DNA from: an uncultured Micrococcales bacterium
Lineage (GTDB): Bacteria > Actinomycetota > Actinomycetes > Actinomycetales > Microbacteriaceae
Direction of reading: 5' to 3'
Assembly (NCBI GenBank): GCA_903927775.1
Contig: CAIYOE010000111.1
Span: 1-28,944 of the forward strand
Length of the DNA: 28,944 nucleotides
The position numbers and the translations under genes were made by a program. The notes below the pieces were generated by a model. The model saw nothing but the letters and a program-made list of their open reading frames with translations, did no database searches and was not told the origin of the DNA. Below are positions 1 through 7,133 of this stretch, piece by piece (the stretch's first letter is position 1; every line of letters starts with the position of its first letter).

Positions 1-14
1 ATTAGACTCAACAC

Positions 15-602
15 ATGGTCGACGAAACGCAATCGCTTTGGAAGCAAGCGCAGAACGTCCCTAACGCACTCAGTTTTTTCCGGCTCTTGCTCGTGCCGGT
101 TTTCTTCCTGTTGATTTTGAACGGCCACGGCGGTTGGGCCATCGGTATTTTGGCGTTTTCGAGCCTGACCGATTTGCTAGACGGCTACATTGCTCGCAAA
201 TACAACCAGGTCACCAGGCTGGGTCAGCTTTTAGACCCGTTCGCTGATCGCCTCTACATCTTTACGACCCTGCTCGGTTTGGTCATGACCAGTGTGATTC
301 CGCTTTGGTTGGCGCTGATTGTGGTGGGTCGCGACATCATGCTTTTGATTGTTTACCCGGTTCTGGCCACACATGGTTACGGACCGCTTCCGGTGCACTA
401 TTTGGGCAAGGCGGGCACGTTTGGCCTGCTCTACGCGTTCCCTTTGCTGCTGCTAGGAAACGTGCTTAGCGGCCTGGCCATGTTCATTTTGCCAATAGCT
501 TGGGCCTTTGCGCTTTGGGGAGCCGGGCTCTATTGGTGGGCCGGTTTCGTTTATGTCAAACAAGTTAAAGATTTAGTTTTTGGGGCGCGCGCAAACCATT
601 AG
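15..602 (+). CDS. CDP-alcohol phosphatidyltransferase (PgsA-like)
   Basis: This 195-residue integral membrane enzyme transfers a phosphatidyl group from CDP-diacylglycerol to an alcohol acceptor during phospholipid synthesis. The family signature D-x2-DG-x2-AR-x8-G-x3-D-x3-D is complete: D53, D56, G57, A60, R61, G70, D74 and D78, where the aspartates bind metal and substrate. Hydrophobic stretches near residues 20-38, 82-105, 107-120, 130-150 and 154-180 fit a multi-pass protein. The acceptor cannot be read from sequence. Position next to the garA-like and ftsR-like genes matches M. tuberculosis Rv1822 (PgsA2), so phosphatidylglycerophosphate synthase is the usual annotation, but a cardiolipin-synthase-like role is possible. 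Only 14 bases precede the ATG, so no ribosome binding site or promoter can be judged and the start is provisional. Confidence 0.88.
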   Translation: MVDETQSLWKQAQNVPNALSFFRLLLVPVFFLLILNGHGGWAIGILAFSSLTDLLDGYIARKYNQVTRLGQLLDPFADRLYIFTTLLGLVMTSVIPLWLALIVVGRDIMLLIVYPVLATHGYGPLPVHYLGKAGTFGLLYAFPLLLLGNVLSGLAMFILPIAWAFALWGAGLYWWAGFVYVKQVKDLVFGARANH

Positions 603-625
603 GCTATTCACCTAAGGAGTGCAAG

Positions 626-1069
626 ATGGTTGAGTTTAACGCTGTTGGTGGGAACGACGAAGTAACGTCTACCCAGCGATTCAGCGACGACCTTTTAGCG
701 CAGCAGGGTGCTGATCTTTCCACCGATGAAGCTACCGCGATTCAGGCTTTGCCTTCGGGCTCGGCTCTGCTGGTGGTCAAGCGTGGCGCGGATATCGGTG
801 CCAGATTCCTTTTGGACCAAGACATCACCACTGTCGGTCGTCACCCAAACGCGGATATCTTCCTAGACGACGTAACGGTCTCGCGTCGCCATGCAGAGTT
901 CCACCGTCACGGTACTTCTTTTGAGGTCAAGGACCTGGGTTCACTAAACGGAACTTACTTCGATGGCGTGCGAATCGACACCGCTCTGCTCGACGACGGC
1001 GCAGAGGTTCAAATTGGCAAGTTCCGCATGACTTTTTACTCGTCCCCGCTGGATAAGCGCGGAATCTGA
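626..1069 (+). CDS. garA: FHA-domain protein, GarA/OdhI type
   Basis: This 147-residue cytosolic phosphothreonine-binding protein belongs to the GarA/OdhI family, which inhibits 2-oxoglutarate dehydrogenase and related enzymes until phosphorylated by Ser/Thr kinases. The FHA core spans about residues 48-138, with GRHP (71-74), SRRH (86-89) and SLNGT (106-110) supplying the phosphate-binding loops. The N-terminal tail carries the regulatory motif as EVTS (residues 12-15), where GarA and OdhI have ETTS; T14 aligns with the PknB-type site and V13 replaces the PknG-type site. An AAGGAG ribosome binding site lies at 614-619. Its stop overlaps the start of the ftsR-like gene by one base (TGATG), implying translational coupling. 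A PASTA kinase elsewhere in the window is a candidate upstream kinase, which is inference. Confidence 0.92.
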   Translation: MVEFNAVGGNDEVTSTQRFSDDLLAQQGADLSTDEATAIQALPSGSALLVVKRGADIGARFLLDQDITTVGRHPNADIFLDDVTVSRRHAEFHRHGTSFEVKDLGSLNGTYFDGVRIDTALLDDGAEVQIGKFRMTFYSSPLDKRGI

Positions 1070-1770
1070 TGACCTTGGCAAGATCGGCCAGGCTGTATTC
1101 AGCCGGGCCAGTAAAACTCTTTACCATCGGACAGGTTATCAGCCAGCTCGATGCTGACTATCCCGGTGTTTCGCCTTCCAAGCTGCGATTCCTGGAAGAA
1201 GAGGGTTTGGTGACCCCGCAGCGAACCGCTAGCGGCTACCGGAAGTTCACCCAAGACGATGTTGAACGAATCCGAATCATCCTGGAACTCCAACAGCGTC
1301 GATTGCCGAACAAGGTGATTTGCGAATACCTCGAGAAGATCGACGCCGGTCAAGATGCCGCGCTTCCTGGTTCGCAAGAAGCCCCAGAGTTAGTTCAGCG
1401 CAAGCTACGAGCCCGCAAGGTTTCCAAGTTGGAACTGGTCAAGGAAACCGGAATCAGCGATGGGCTGATTGCCGAAGCTCAGGAACTTAGGCTGTTGCCA
1501 GAGGAACCGTTTGACTTCGCGGCAATCGAGATCGCCAAGGCGCTGATGAACCTTCAGCGTTTCGGAATTGCTCCCAGACACCTCAAGGGCCATAAGTCTT
1601 TGGTGGACAGAGAGATTAGCTTGATCGAGGGCGTTGTTGCACCGGTGCTCAAACGCAATGAAACTTCGTCTCGCGCCAAGGCTGCCCAGTTCTCGCGTGA
1701 GATTGAACAGCAGTTCGACACCATTCGAACCGAGCTAATCAACTCGTTTATCGCGAAGTTAGAAAACTAG
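1069..1770 (+). CDS. ftsR: MerR-family regulator, FtsR-like
   Basis: This 233-residue DNA-binding regulator has a winged helix-turn-helix of MerR type at about residues 17-90, including the stretch from SKLRFLEEEGLV through SGYRKF (residues 37-60). This is the pattern of mycobacterial Rv1828 and corynebacterial FtsR, an activator of ftsZ and a cell-division regulator. The long C-terminal part (about 100-233) is predicted helical and carries no cofactor motif I recognise. It directly follows the garA-like gene with a one-base overlap, so both are probably co-transcribed. The ATG at 1069 has no clear separate ribosome binding site, consistent with coupling. The first 15 or so residues are not typical of the family, so initiation slightly downstream cannot be excluded. 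Confidence 0.85.
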   Translation: MTLARSARLYSAGPVKLFTIGQVISQLDADYPGVSPSKLRFLEEEGLVTPQRTASGYRKFTQDDVERIRIILELQQRRLPNKVICEYLEKIDAGQDAALPGSQEAPELVQRKLRARKVSKLELVKETGISDGLIAEAQELRLLPEEPFDFAAIEIAKALMNLQRFGIAPRHLKGHKSLVDREISLIEGVVAPVLKRNETSSRAKAAQFSREIEQQFDTIRTELINSFIAKLEN

Positions 1771-1895
1771 TTAACTTTTTGTTTTTTGTTGGGTTAGCCA
1801 CCTGAAAATGGCCAAAACCGCCTAGAACTAGAGCGACACGCCGACACGGGCGATGAACCCGACTTGCCGAGTTTCTTCAACAGAATTAAACCTGT

Positions 1896-1911
1896 ACTTG
1901 AACCTTTAAGT
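1896..1911. promoter_or_regulatory. Palindromic operator candidate upstream of merR
   Basis: The 16-base element ACTTGAACCTTTAAGT reads ACTTnAAnnTTnAAGT as a dyad (six of eight pairs symmetric). It lies about 70 bases before the second MerR gene, in the 210-base gap after ftsR. MerR-family proteins bind such dyads as dimers, so autoregulation or control by FtsR is plausible. No binding evidence exists in the sequence. Confidence 0.35.
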
Positions 1912-1923
1912 TTTGCTTTCTTT

Positions 1924-1952
1924 TTGGTCTTGAGTTTGTGAGTCTGTAATAA
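1924..1952 (+). promoter_or_regulatory. Weak promoter candidate for second merR gene
   Basis: TTGGTC (1924-1929) and TAATAA (1947-1952) are separated by 17 bases and precede the GTG start at 1981. The match to the sigma-70-like consensus is partial, so this is only a candidate. Confidence 0.3.
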
Positions 1953-1968
1953 GCGATTTGATCGAGCG

Positions 1969-1975
1969 AAAGGAG
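1969..1975 (+). promoter_or_regulatory. Ribosome binding site deciding the merR start
   Basis: AAAGGAG lies five bases before the GTG at 1981. A longer reading frame begins at GTG 1975, but that codon overlaps this site, so 1981 is the better start. Confidence 0.7.
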
Positions 1976-1980
1976 TGACC

Positions 1981-2547
1981 GTGTCGGAAATCGAAGCAGC
2001 AGTTCCGCTTAGCGCGGTCGAACCAGACGCCGAGTATTCGGACATGATTTTCACCGATGGCCTACCGGCAACGGATTCGCGTTCTGGTTACAGAGGCACC
2101 GCTGCGGCAAGCGCGGTTGGTATTAGCTACCGTCAGCTGGACTACTGGGATCGCACCGGTTTGGTTCAGCCAGGAGTGCGCGGGGCTTCGGGCTCCGGAA
2201 CCCAACGACTTTATTCTTTCCGTGACATCTTGGTTCTCAAGTTGGTCAAGAACCTGCTAGACACGGGTGTCTCACTGCAGCAGATTCGCACCGCGGTAGA
2301 CGAACTTCGTGCCAGTGGTATCAACGATTTGGCAAAAATCACACTTATGTCGGATGGCGCTCGTGTTTACCTTTGCACCACTCAAGACGAGGTAATCGAT
2401 TTACTGGGTCGCGGACAGGGCGTGTTCGGTATCGCTGTTGGTCGGGTGCTTCGCGAGGTTGAAGCCACGCTGGTAAACCTTCACATGGATTCGCTAGCCG
2501 AGGTAGACGAACTGGCAACCCGACGCGAGCGTAAGCGCGCCGTCTAG
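1981..2547 (+). CDS. MerR-family regulator, Rv1830 (ResR/McdR)-like
   Basis: This is a 188-residue transcription regulator. After a 35-residue acidic N-terminal extension, a MerR helix-turn-helix runs from about residue 37 to 107, containing ISYRQLDYWDRTGLV (49-63) and SLQQIRTAVDELR (98-110). The C-terminal half is compact (about 115-178) and ends in the basic tail RRERKRAV. Length, motif and position after an FtsR-like gene match mycobacterial Rv1830, a growth and division regulator. The ligand or partner is unknown. The start was set at GTG 1981 because AAAGGAG is spaced correctly for it. A 210-base gap with a dyad and a candidate promoter suggests transcription independent of ftsR. It faces the minus-strand parA-like gene tail to tail. 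Confidence 0.85.
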   Translation: MSEIEAAVPLSAVEPDAEYSDMIFTDGLPATDSRSGYRGTAAASAVGISYRQLDYWDRTGLVQPGVRGASGSGTQRLYSFRDILVLKLVKNLLDTGVSLQQIRTAVDELRASGINDLAKITLMSDGARVYLCTTQDEVIDLLGRGQGVFGIAVGRVLREVEATLVNLHMDSLAEVDELATRRERKRAV

Positions 2548-2564
2548 CAAATGACTTTGCAAAC

Positions 2565-2585
2565 TCGGCCGCCAGAGGCTGCCGA
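2565..2585. terminator. Hairpin between convergent merR and parA-like genes
   Basis: TCGGC and GCC on the left pair with GGC and GCCGA on the right across an AGA loop: eight pairs with one C/T mismatch. It sits between two convergent stop codons. No strong T-run follows on either strand, so it may be a weak or factor-assisted bidirectional terminator. Confidence 0.4.
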
Positions 2586-2624
2586 ACCAGGATTTGTCAG
2601 ATATCGAATCGATCTGGGTCAGAA

Positions 2625-3515
2625 CTAGTCCTGAACCTCATCGGTCTTTTTGGATCTGCGGAACCAACCCTGTTTTACCTTTTCGGTTTGTTGAGCCTTG
2701 TGGTTGCGACCACGGGTGCGTTTCGCTGGCGTAGTGAGCAGGCTTTCCTGGATATGACTCAGTAGGTTGTCGAATTTGCTCGAGATTTCGGCTGCCGCCT
2801 CGCCCGGCCATGAGTGAATGGGCCTGGCTGCACCCTGCGCCTGCTGGATAGCGGCCCGTTCCGGAAAAGCAAAAGGCAACAGTGCGTCTCCAACAATGTC
2901 TCGAAGTTCGGTTTGCCTGAATTCGTGCTCCACAAAGTTACTGTTCAAGCGGTTCAAAACGACCCCGGCCAGGGCCAGGCGGTGATTGAGGCGATCGTGC
3001 ACTTCGTCGACAGCGCTAATGGCACGTTTGACCGAGCTAACCGCGAAAATTCCGGGCTCAGAGACAATTAGTACTCGGTCGCTGGCTGCCCACGCCGCAC
3101 GTGTAAGTCCATTCAACGATGGAGGAGTGTCGATTATGACCATGTCGTATTCATTTTGAACACGACTTAGAGCTTCTTCTAACGTCCAGAGATCCCGCAG
3201 CGAAGGGTTTGGTGTGTCGAAGGCGGCAGCTAGGGGCTCTCCGACCATCACATCGATTTTTGAAGGCTGAGTACGATTCCAAGTGGAGGCTAGGATTGCT
3301 TTATGCACAACGGAGTGTTGGGGATTCTTGATCACATCCAACACCGTGGTCTCGTAATCCCCGATGGCTCCCAATCCGGTAGAGGCATCACACTGTGTAT
3401 CGAGGTCGACAACGAGTGTTCGTAGTCCTCGAGCGTACGCAGCTGAGGCCAATCCCAAAGAGATCGTGGTCTTGCCTACTCCTCCCTTTAGGGAGCTGAC
3501 GCTGAGAACATGCAT
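2625..3515 (-). CDS. Orphan ParA-family ATPase
   Basis: This 296-residue P-loop ATPase belongs to the ParA/MinD/Soj group, which positions chromosomes, plasmids or protein complexes by ATP-driven dimerisation. A deviant Walker A motif, KGGVGKTT, lies at residues 10-17 (K10 is the signature lysine and K15 the catalytic one). The A' segment VVDLDTQCDAS is at 35-45 with D39, where most relatives have DPQ rather than DTQ, and Walker B is VIIDTPPS at 126-133 (D129). The C-terminal 35 residues are strongly basic, suggesting DNA or membrane contact. No parB-like gene is adjacent, so this resembles the orphan ParA-like proteins of actinobacteria (PldP type) rather than chromosomal Soj. It is divergent from pyc across only 61 bases, and the ATG has only a distant AAGG upstream. 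Confidence 0.88.
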   Translation of the reverse strand: MHVLSVSSLKGGVGKTTISLGLASAAYARGLRTLVVDLDTQCDASTGLGAIGDYETTVLDVIKNPQHSVVHKAILASTWNRTQPSKIDVMVGEPLAAAFDTPNPSLRDLWTLEEALSRVQNEYDMVIIDTPPSLNGLTRAAWAASDRVLIVSEPGIFAVSSVKRAISAVDEVHDRLNHRLALAGVVLNRLNSNFVEHEFRQTELRDIVGDALLPFAFPERAAIQQAQGAARPIHSWPGEAAAEISSKFDNLLSHIQESLLTTPAKRTRGRNHKAQQTEKVKQGWFRRSKKTDEVQD

Positions 3516-3545
3516 TTGATAAGGCTACCTTTTTTCGAGTCTATT
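3516..3545 (+). promoter_or_regulatory. Candidate pyc promoter
   Basis: TTGATA (3516-3521) and TCTATT (3540-3545) are spaced 18 bases apart in the short divergent gap before pyc. The -35 element matches well and the -10 element is poor. It abuts the start codon of the parA-like gene, so transcription of the two genes may interfere. This is a guess from pattern only. Confidence 0.28.
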
Positions 3546-3576
3546 TTTTCCACTTGAATGGAGCGAAGGGAACAGC

Positions 3577-6500
3577 ATGTTCAAGAAGATTTTGGTTGCT
3601 AACCGAGGAGAGATCGCGGTTCGCGCGTTCCGCGCGGCTTATGAACTCGGGGCCAAGACCGTGGCAGTGTTCCCATACGAAGACCGTAATTCGGCGCACC
3701 GCATGAAAGCCGATGAGGCTTACCAAATTGGAACCGCGGGACACCCGGTTCGCGCCTACTTAGACGTCTCTGAGATCATCCGAGTGGCCAAGGAGAGTGG
3801 CGCCGACGCAATCTACCCGGGTTACGGATTTCTGAGTGAGAACCCTGAATTAGCCGAGGCGGCGAAGGCTAACGGCATCACTTTTATCGGACCAGACAGC
3901 CACATCCTTGAGCTTGCCGGAAACAAGGTAAACGCCAAGTCGGCGGCCATCGCTGCCGGAGTTCCGGTGCTCAAGAGCACCCCATCTAGCGCCAACGCAG
4001 ACGAACTCGTTGCGCTTGCGCCAGAGATTGGCTTCCCACTTTTTGTGAAGGCGGTTGCCGGTGGCGGTGGTCGCGGTATGCGACGAGTGGCCGAGGCCAA
4101 GGACCTGCCAGCTGCGCTAGCCGAGGCTTCGCGCGAAGCCGAGAGTGCCTTTGGCGATGCCCGAGTATTCCTGGAGCAAGCGGTTCTGCGCCCCCGTCAC
4201 ATCGAGGTTCAGATTTTGGCCGACGGCCAGGGCGGCGTAGTGCACCTGTTTGAACGCGATTGCTCGATTCAGCGCCGCAACCAAAAGGTTGTAGAGATCG
4301 CTCCGGCTCCGTTGCTAGACGCAGAGCTTCGCAAGATTCTGCACCGCGATGCCGTTGCTTTCGCCAAGGAGATTGGCTACAAGAACGCGGGAACCGTGGA
4401 GTTCCTAATTGACACCGTAGGCCCAAACGCCGGCAAGCACGTGTTTATCGAAATGAACCCTCGTATCCAGGTGGAGCACACCGTTACAGAGGAAATCACC
4501 GATGTTGACCTGGTGCAAAGCCAGATGCGTATCGCGGCTGGGGAATCGCTTGAAGATCTTGGTCTCACCCAAGACAAGATTCAGTGCCACGGTTTTGCAA
4601 TTCAGTGCCGAATCACGACCGAAGATCCGTCTCAGAACTTTAGACCAGACACCGGCAAAATCACCACTTATCGCTCGCCGGGCGGTGCGGGCATTCGCCT
4701 GGACGGCGGAACCGTAACTACAGGTGCTGAGGTTTCCCCATTCTTCGACTCGATGCTGGTGAAGTTGATCGCTAAGGGCCGCGACTTCGAGTCGGCCGTA
4801 ACCCGTGCCAAGCGAGCTCTGGCCGAGTTCCGTATTCGCGGTGTCTCGACCAACATCGCGTTTCTGCAGGCTGTGATGGCCGACCCAATCTTTGCCAGCG
4901 GCGACCTCTCGACTTCATTCATCGATGAGCGCCCTGAGTTGTTCAAAGCCAAGCAGAGCCAAGACCGCGGAACCAAAATTCTGCAGTGGCTTGCCGAAGT
5001 CACCGTGAACCTGCCATACGGTCCTCGCAACGGTCGTCTGAACCCAGAGGTCAAGCTACCTAGGGTGGACCTAACCGTGGATGCCCCGGCTGGATCGCGC
5101 CAGCGTTTGTTGGAACTTGGCCCGGTTGCCTTTGCCAAGGCGCTAAGAGAGCAGACTCCGGTTGCCGTCACCGACACCACTTTCCGCGATGCCCACCAGA
5201 GCCTGTTGGCAACCCGGGTTCGCGGTCGCGACCTGGTCCAGGTTGGGCCGCACGTTGCACGCCTGACTCCTCAGCTGCTATCGGTTGAGGCCTGGGGCGG
5301 AGCAACCTACGACGTTGCCCTGCGATTCTTGGGCGAAGACCCATGGGAGCGCCTAGCAGCTCTTCGCGAAGCAATGCCCAACCTGTGTATCCAGATGCTG
5401 CTTCGCGGACGCAACACCGTGGGTTACACGCCTTACCCGACCGAGGTCACCGATGCCTTTGTGGCCGAGGCTGCCGCGACCGGTGTTGATATCTTCCGTA
5501 TCTTCGATGCCCTAAACGACGTGGACCAGATGCGCCCAGCGATCGAGGCTGTGCTGCGCACCAAGACCGCAGTTGCCGAGGTAGCTTTGTGCTACACCGC
5601 CGATCTTCTTGACCCGGCAGAGAACCTTTACACGCTGGACTACTACCTTGAACTGGCTCAGCAAATCGTGGATGCCGGTGCGCACATCATTGCTATCAAG
5701 GACATGGCTGGACTATTGCGCCCGGTCGCGGCCGCCAAGTTGGTTTCAGCATTGCGCGAGCGCTTTGACCTTCCGGTTCACCTCCACACCCACGACACTG
5801 CCGGTGGCCAGTTGGCGACCCTCATGGCGGCCATTGATGCTGGTGTCGATGCGGTAGACGTTGCCTCGGCACCCATGGCGGGAACCACCAGTCAGCCGTC
5901 GGCATCGGCTTTGGTGGCTGCGTTGGCCCACACCGAGCGCGACACACTAATTCCGCTTTCGAGCGTTACCGCACTCGAGCCTTATTGGGAAACGGTTCGC
6001 AACGTTTACTCGCCTTTCGAGAGCGGCCTGCCTGGGCCAACCGGCCGAGTGTATAAGCATGAGATTCCCGGCGGTCAGCTGAGTAACCTTCGCCAGCAGG
6101 CTATTGCCCTCGGCCTAGGCGATTCCTTCGAGCGAGTCGAAGACATGTATGCGGCGGCTAGCGAGCTACTAGGACGCCCAACCAAGGTGACACCGAGCAG
6201 CAAGGTGGTTGGCGACTTGGCTCTGCACCTTGTTGCGGTAAACGCCGACCCAGCCGACTTTGCTCAGAACCCACAGAACTATGACATCCCTGACAGCGTG
6301 ATTGGCTTCATGGCCGGCGAACTGGGCGACCTGCCCGGTGGTTGGCCGGAGCCATTCCGCACCAAAGTTTTGCAGGGCAAGAACGTCAAATTTGGTATCA
6401 CCGCGGTTTCGGATGCAGACCTGGCGGTGCTCAATGGCAGCGATGCACTCGTGCGGCGAAGCACATTAAACCGCTTGCTTTTCCCGGCTCCAACCGCTGA

Positions 6501-6978
6501 ATTCCTCAAGACCCGCGAAACCTACGGCAACCTGGACCAGGTTGACACTGTTGATTACCTTTACGGTCTGCAGCAAGGCACCGAGCACGTTATTGAAATC
6601 TCGCGAGGTGTTCGCTTGTACGTTGGGCTCGAGGCTATTGGAGGCGCCGATTCAAAGGGCTTCAGAACCGTGATGGCAACTTTGAACGGGCAGCTTCGTC
6701 CGATCCTGGTTCGAGACCGTAAAATCGCTGTCTCCGCTCCGCAAGCCGAAAAAGCCGACACCAATAACCCGAGCCACGTAGCCGCACCTTTTGCTGGCGT
6801 GGTTACCCTGCAATTGGTGGAAGGCACTCCTGTCGAGTTGGGCCAACCGGTGGCTACCATCGAGGCAATGAAGATGGAAGCAACCATTACCGCAAGTAAG
6901 GCCGGTGTGGTTCGTCGCTTGGCGATTACCAAGACCCAGAGCGTGGACGCGGGCGACCTGATCCTGGTCATCGAATAA
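3577..6978 (+). CDS. pyc: Pyruvate carboxylase
   Basis: This 1133-residue biotin enzyme carboxylates pyruvate to oxaloacetate with ATP and bicarbonate, replenishing the TCA cycle. It is the full-length single-chain form. The biotin carboxylase part occupies about residues 1-450, with the ATP-grasp glycine loop GGGGRGMR near 162-169. The carboxyltransferase TIM barrel is about 525-800, with DTTFRDAHQS at 533-542, the lysine expected to be carbamylated at K708 (in AIKDMAG) and metal ligands in HLHTHD (H737, H739). The PYC/OADA domain follows, then a C-terminal biotinyl domain with AMKM, where K1099 carries biotin. GAAGGG precedes the ATG by about six bases. It is flanked by two ParA/MinD-type genes with no obvious functional link. 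A biotin ligase is required but is not in this window. Confidence 0.98.
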   Translation: MFKKILVANRGEIAVRAFRAAYELGAKTVAVFPYEDRNSAHRMKADEAYQIGTAGHPVRAYLDVSEIIRVAKESGADAIYPGYGFLSENPELAEAAKANGITFIGPDSHILELAGNKVNAKSAAIAAGVPVLKSTPSSANADELVALAPEIGFPLFVKAVAGGGGRGMRRVAEAKDLPAALAEASREAESAFGDARVFLEQAVLRPRHIEVQILADGQGGVVHLFERDCSIQRRNQKVVEIAPAPLLDAELRKILHRDAVAFAKEIGYKNAGTVEFLIDTVGPNAGKHVFIEMNPRIQVEHTVTEEITDVDLVQSQMRIAAGESLEDLGLTQDKIQCHGFAIQCRITTEDPSQNFRPDTGKITTYRSPGGAGIRLDGGTVTTGAEVSPFFDSMLVKLIAKGRDFESAVTRAKRALAEFRIRGVSTNIAFLQAVMADPIFASGDLSTSFIDERPELFKAKQSQDRGTKILQWLAEVTVNLPYGPRNGRLNPEVKLPRVDLTVDAPAGSRQRLLELGPVAFAKALREQTPVAVTDTTFRDAHQSLLATRVRGRDLVQVGPHVARLTPQLLSVEAWGGATYDVALRFLGEDPWERLAALREAMPNLCIQMLLRGRNTVGYTPYPTEVTDAFVAEAAATGVDIFRIFDALNDVDQMRPAIEAVLRTKTAVAEVALCYTADLLDPAENLYTLDYYLELAQQIVDAGAHIIAIKDMAGLLRPVAAAKLVSALRERFDLPVHLHTHDTAGGQLATLMAAIDAGVDAVDVASAPMAGTTSQPSASALVAALAHTERDTLIPLSSVTALEPYWETVRNVYSPFESGLPGPTGRVYKHEIPGGQLSNLRQQAIALGLGDSFERVEDMYAAASELLGRPTKVTPSSKVVGDLALHLVAVNADPADFAQNPQNYDIPDSVIGFMAGELGDLPGGWPEPFRTKVLQGKNVKFGITAVSDADLAVLNGSDALVRRSTLNRLLFPAPTAEFLKTRETYGNLDQVDTVDYLYGLQQGTEHVIEISRGVRLYVGLEAIGGADSKGFRTVMATLNGQLRPILVRDRKIAVSAPQAEKADTNNPSHVAAPFAGVVTLQLVEGTPVELGQPVATIEAMKMEATITASKAGVVRRLAITKTQSVDAGDLILVIE

Positions 6979-6992
6979 CGTTTTAGCTAGTG

Positions 6993-7007
6993 CTTGGCTT
7001 TGCCAAG
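6993..7007 (+). terminator. Hairpin after pyc
   Basis: CTTGGC, a TTT loop and GCCAAG form a perfect six-pair stem 15 bases after the pyc stop. Only a short GGTTTTG run follows, so it is a weak intrinsic terminator candidate. Confidence 0.45.
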
Positions 7008-7121
7008 GTAGGTTTTGAGGCTCTTTGTTAGACTGAACAAGCAAGATTCAATAGCGTTTGGTCAGTAGCGCGTTGAGCACGGGTCCCCGGTTGGTTTTTG
7101 GGGGTCTGCTGCGGTCAATCC

Positions 7122-7127
7122 AGGAGG
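7122..7127 (+). promoter_or_regulatory. Ribosome binding site deciding the MinD-like start
   Basis: AGGAGG lies six bases before GTG 7134. The reading frame is open upstream to 7098, but that part lies across and before this site, so 7134 is the likely start. Confidence 0.75.
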
Positions 7128-7133
7128 TACAAA

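Noticed and set aside
1794..2054. 86-codon minus-strand open frame across the gap before the second merR gene
   Set aside because: It overlaps the merR start, has low-complexity Ser/Lys/Leu composition, no ribosome binding site and no family resemblance; treated as chance.
4668..5180. 170-codon minus-strand open frame inside pyc
   Set aside because: It lies antisense to a strongly conserved part of pyruvate carboxylase and has Arg/Ser-rich composition typical of antisense frames.
7080..7107. CCCC/GGGG inverted repeat before the MinD-like gene
   Set aside because: Only four to five pairs with a loop of about a dozen bases and no conserved riboswitch-like features; not supportable as a structured RNA.
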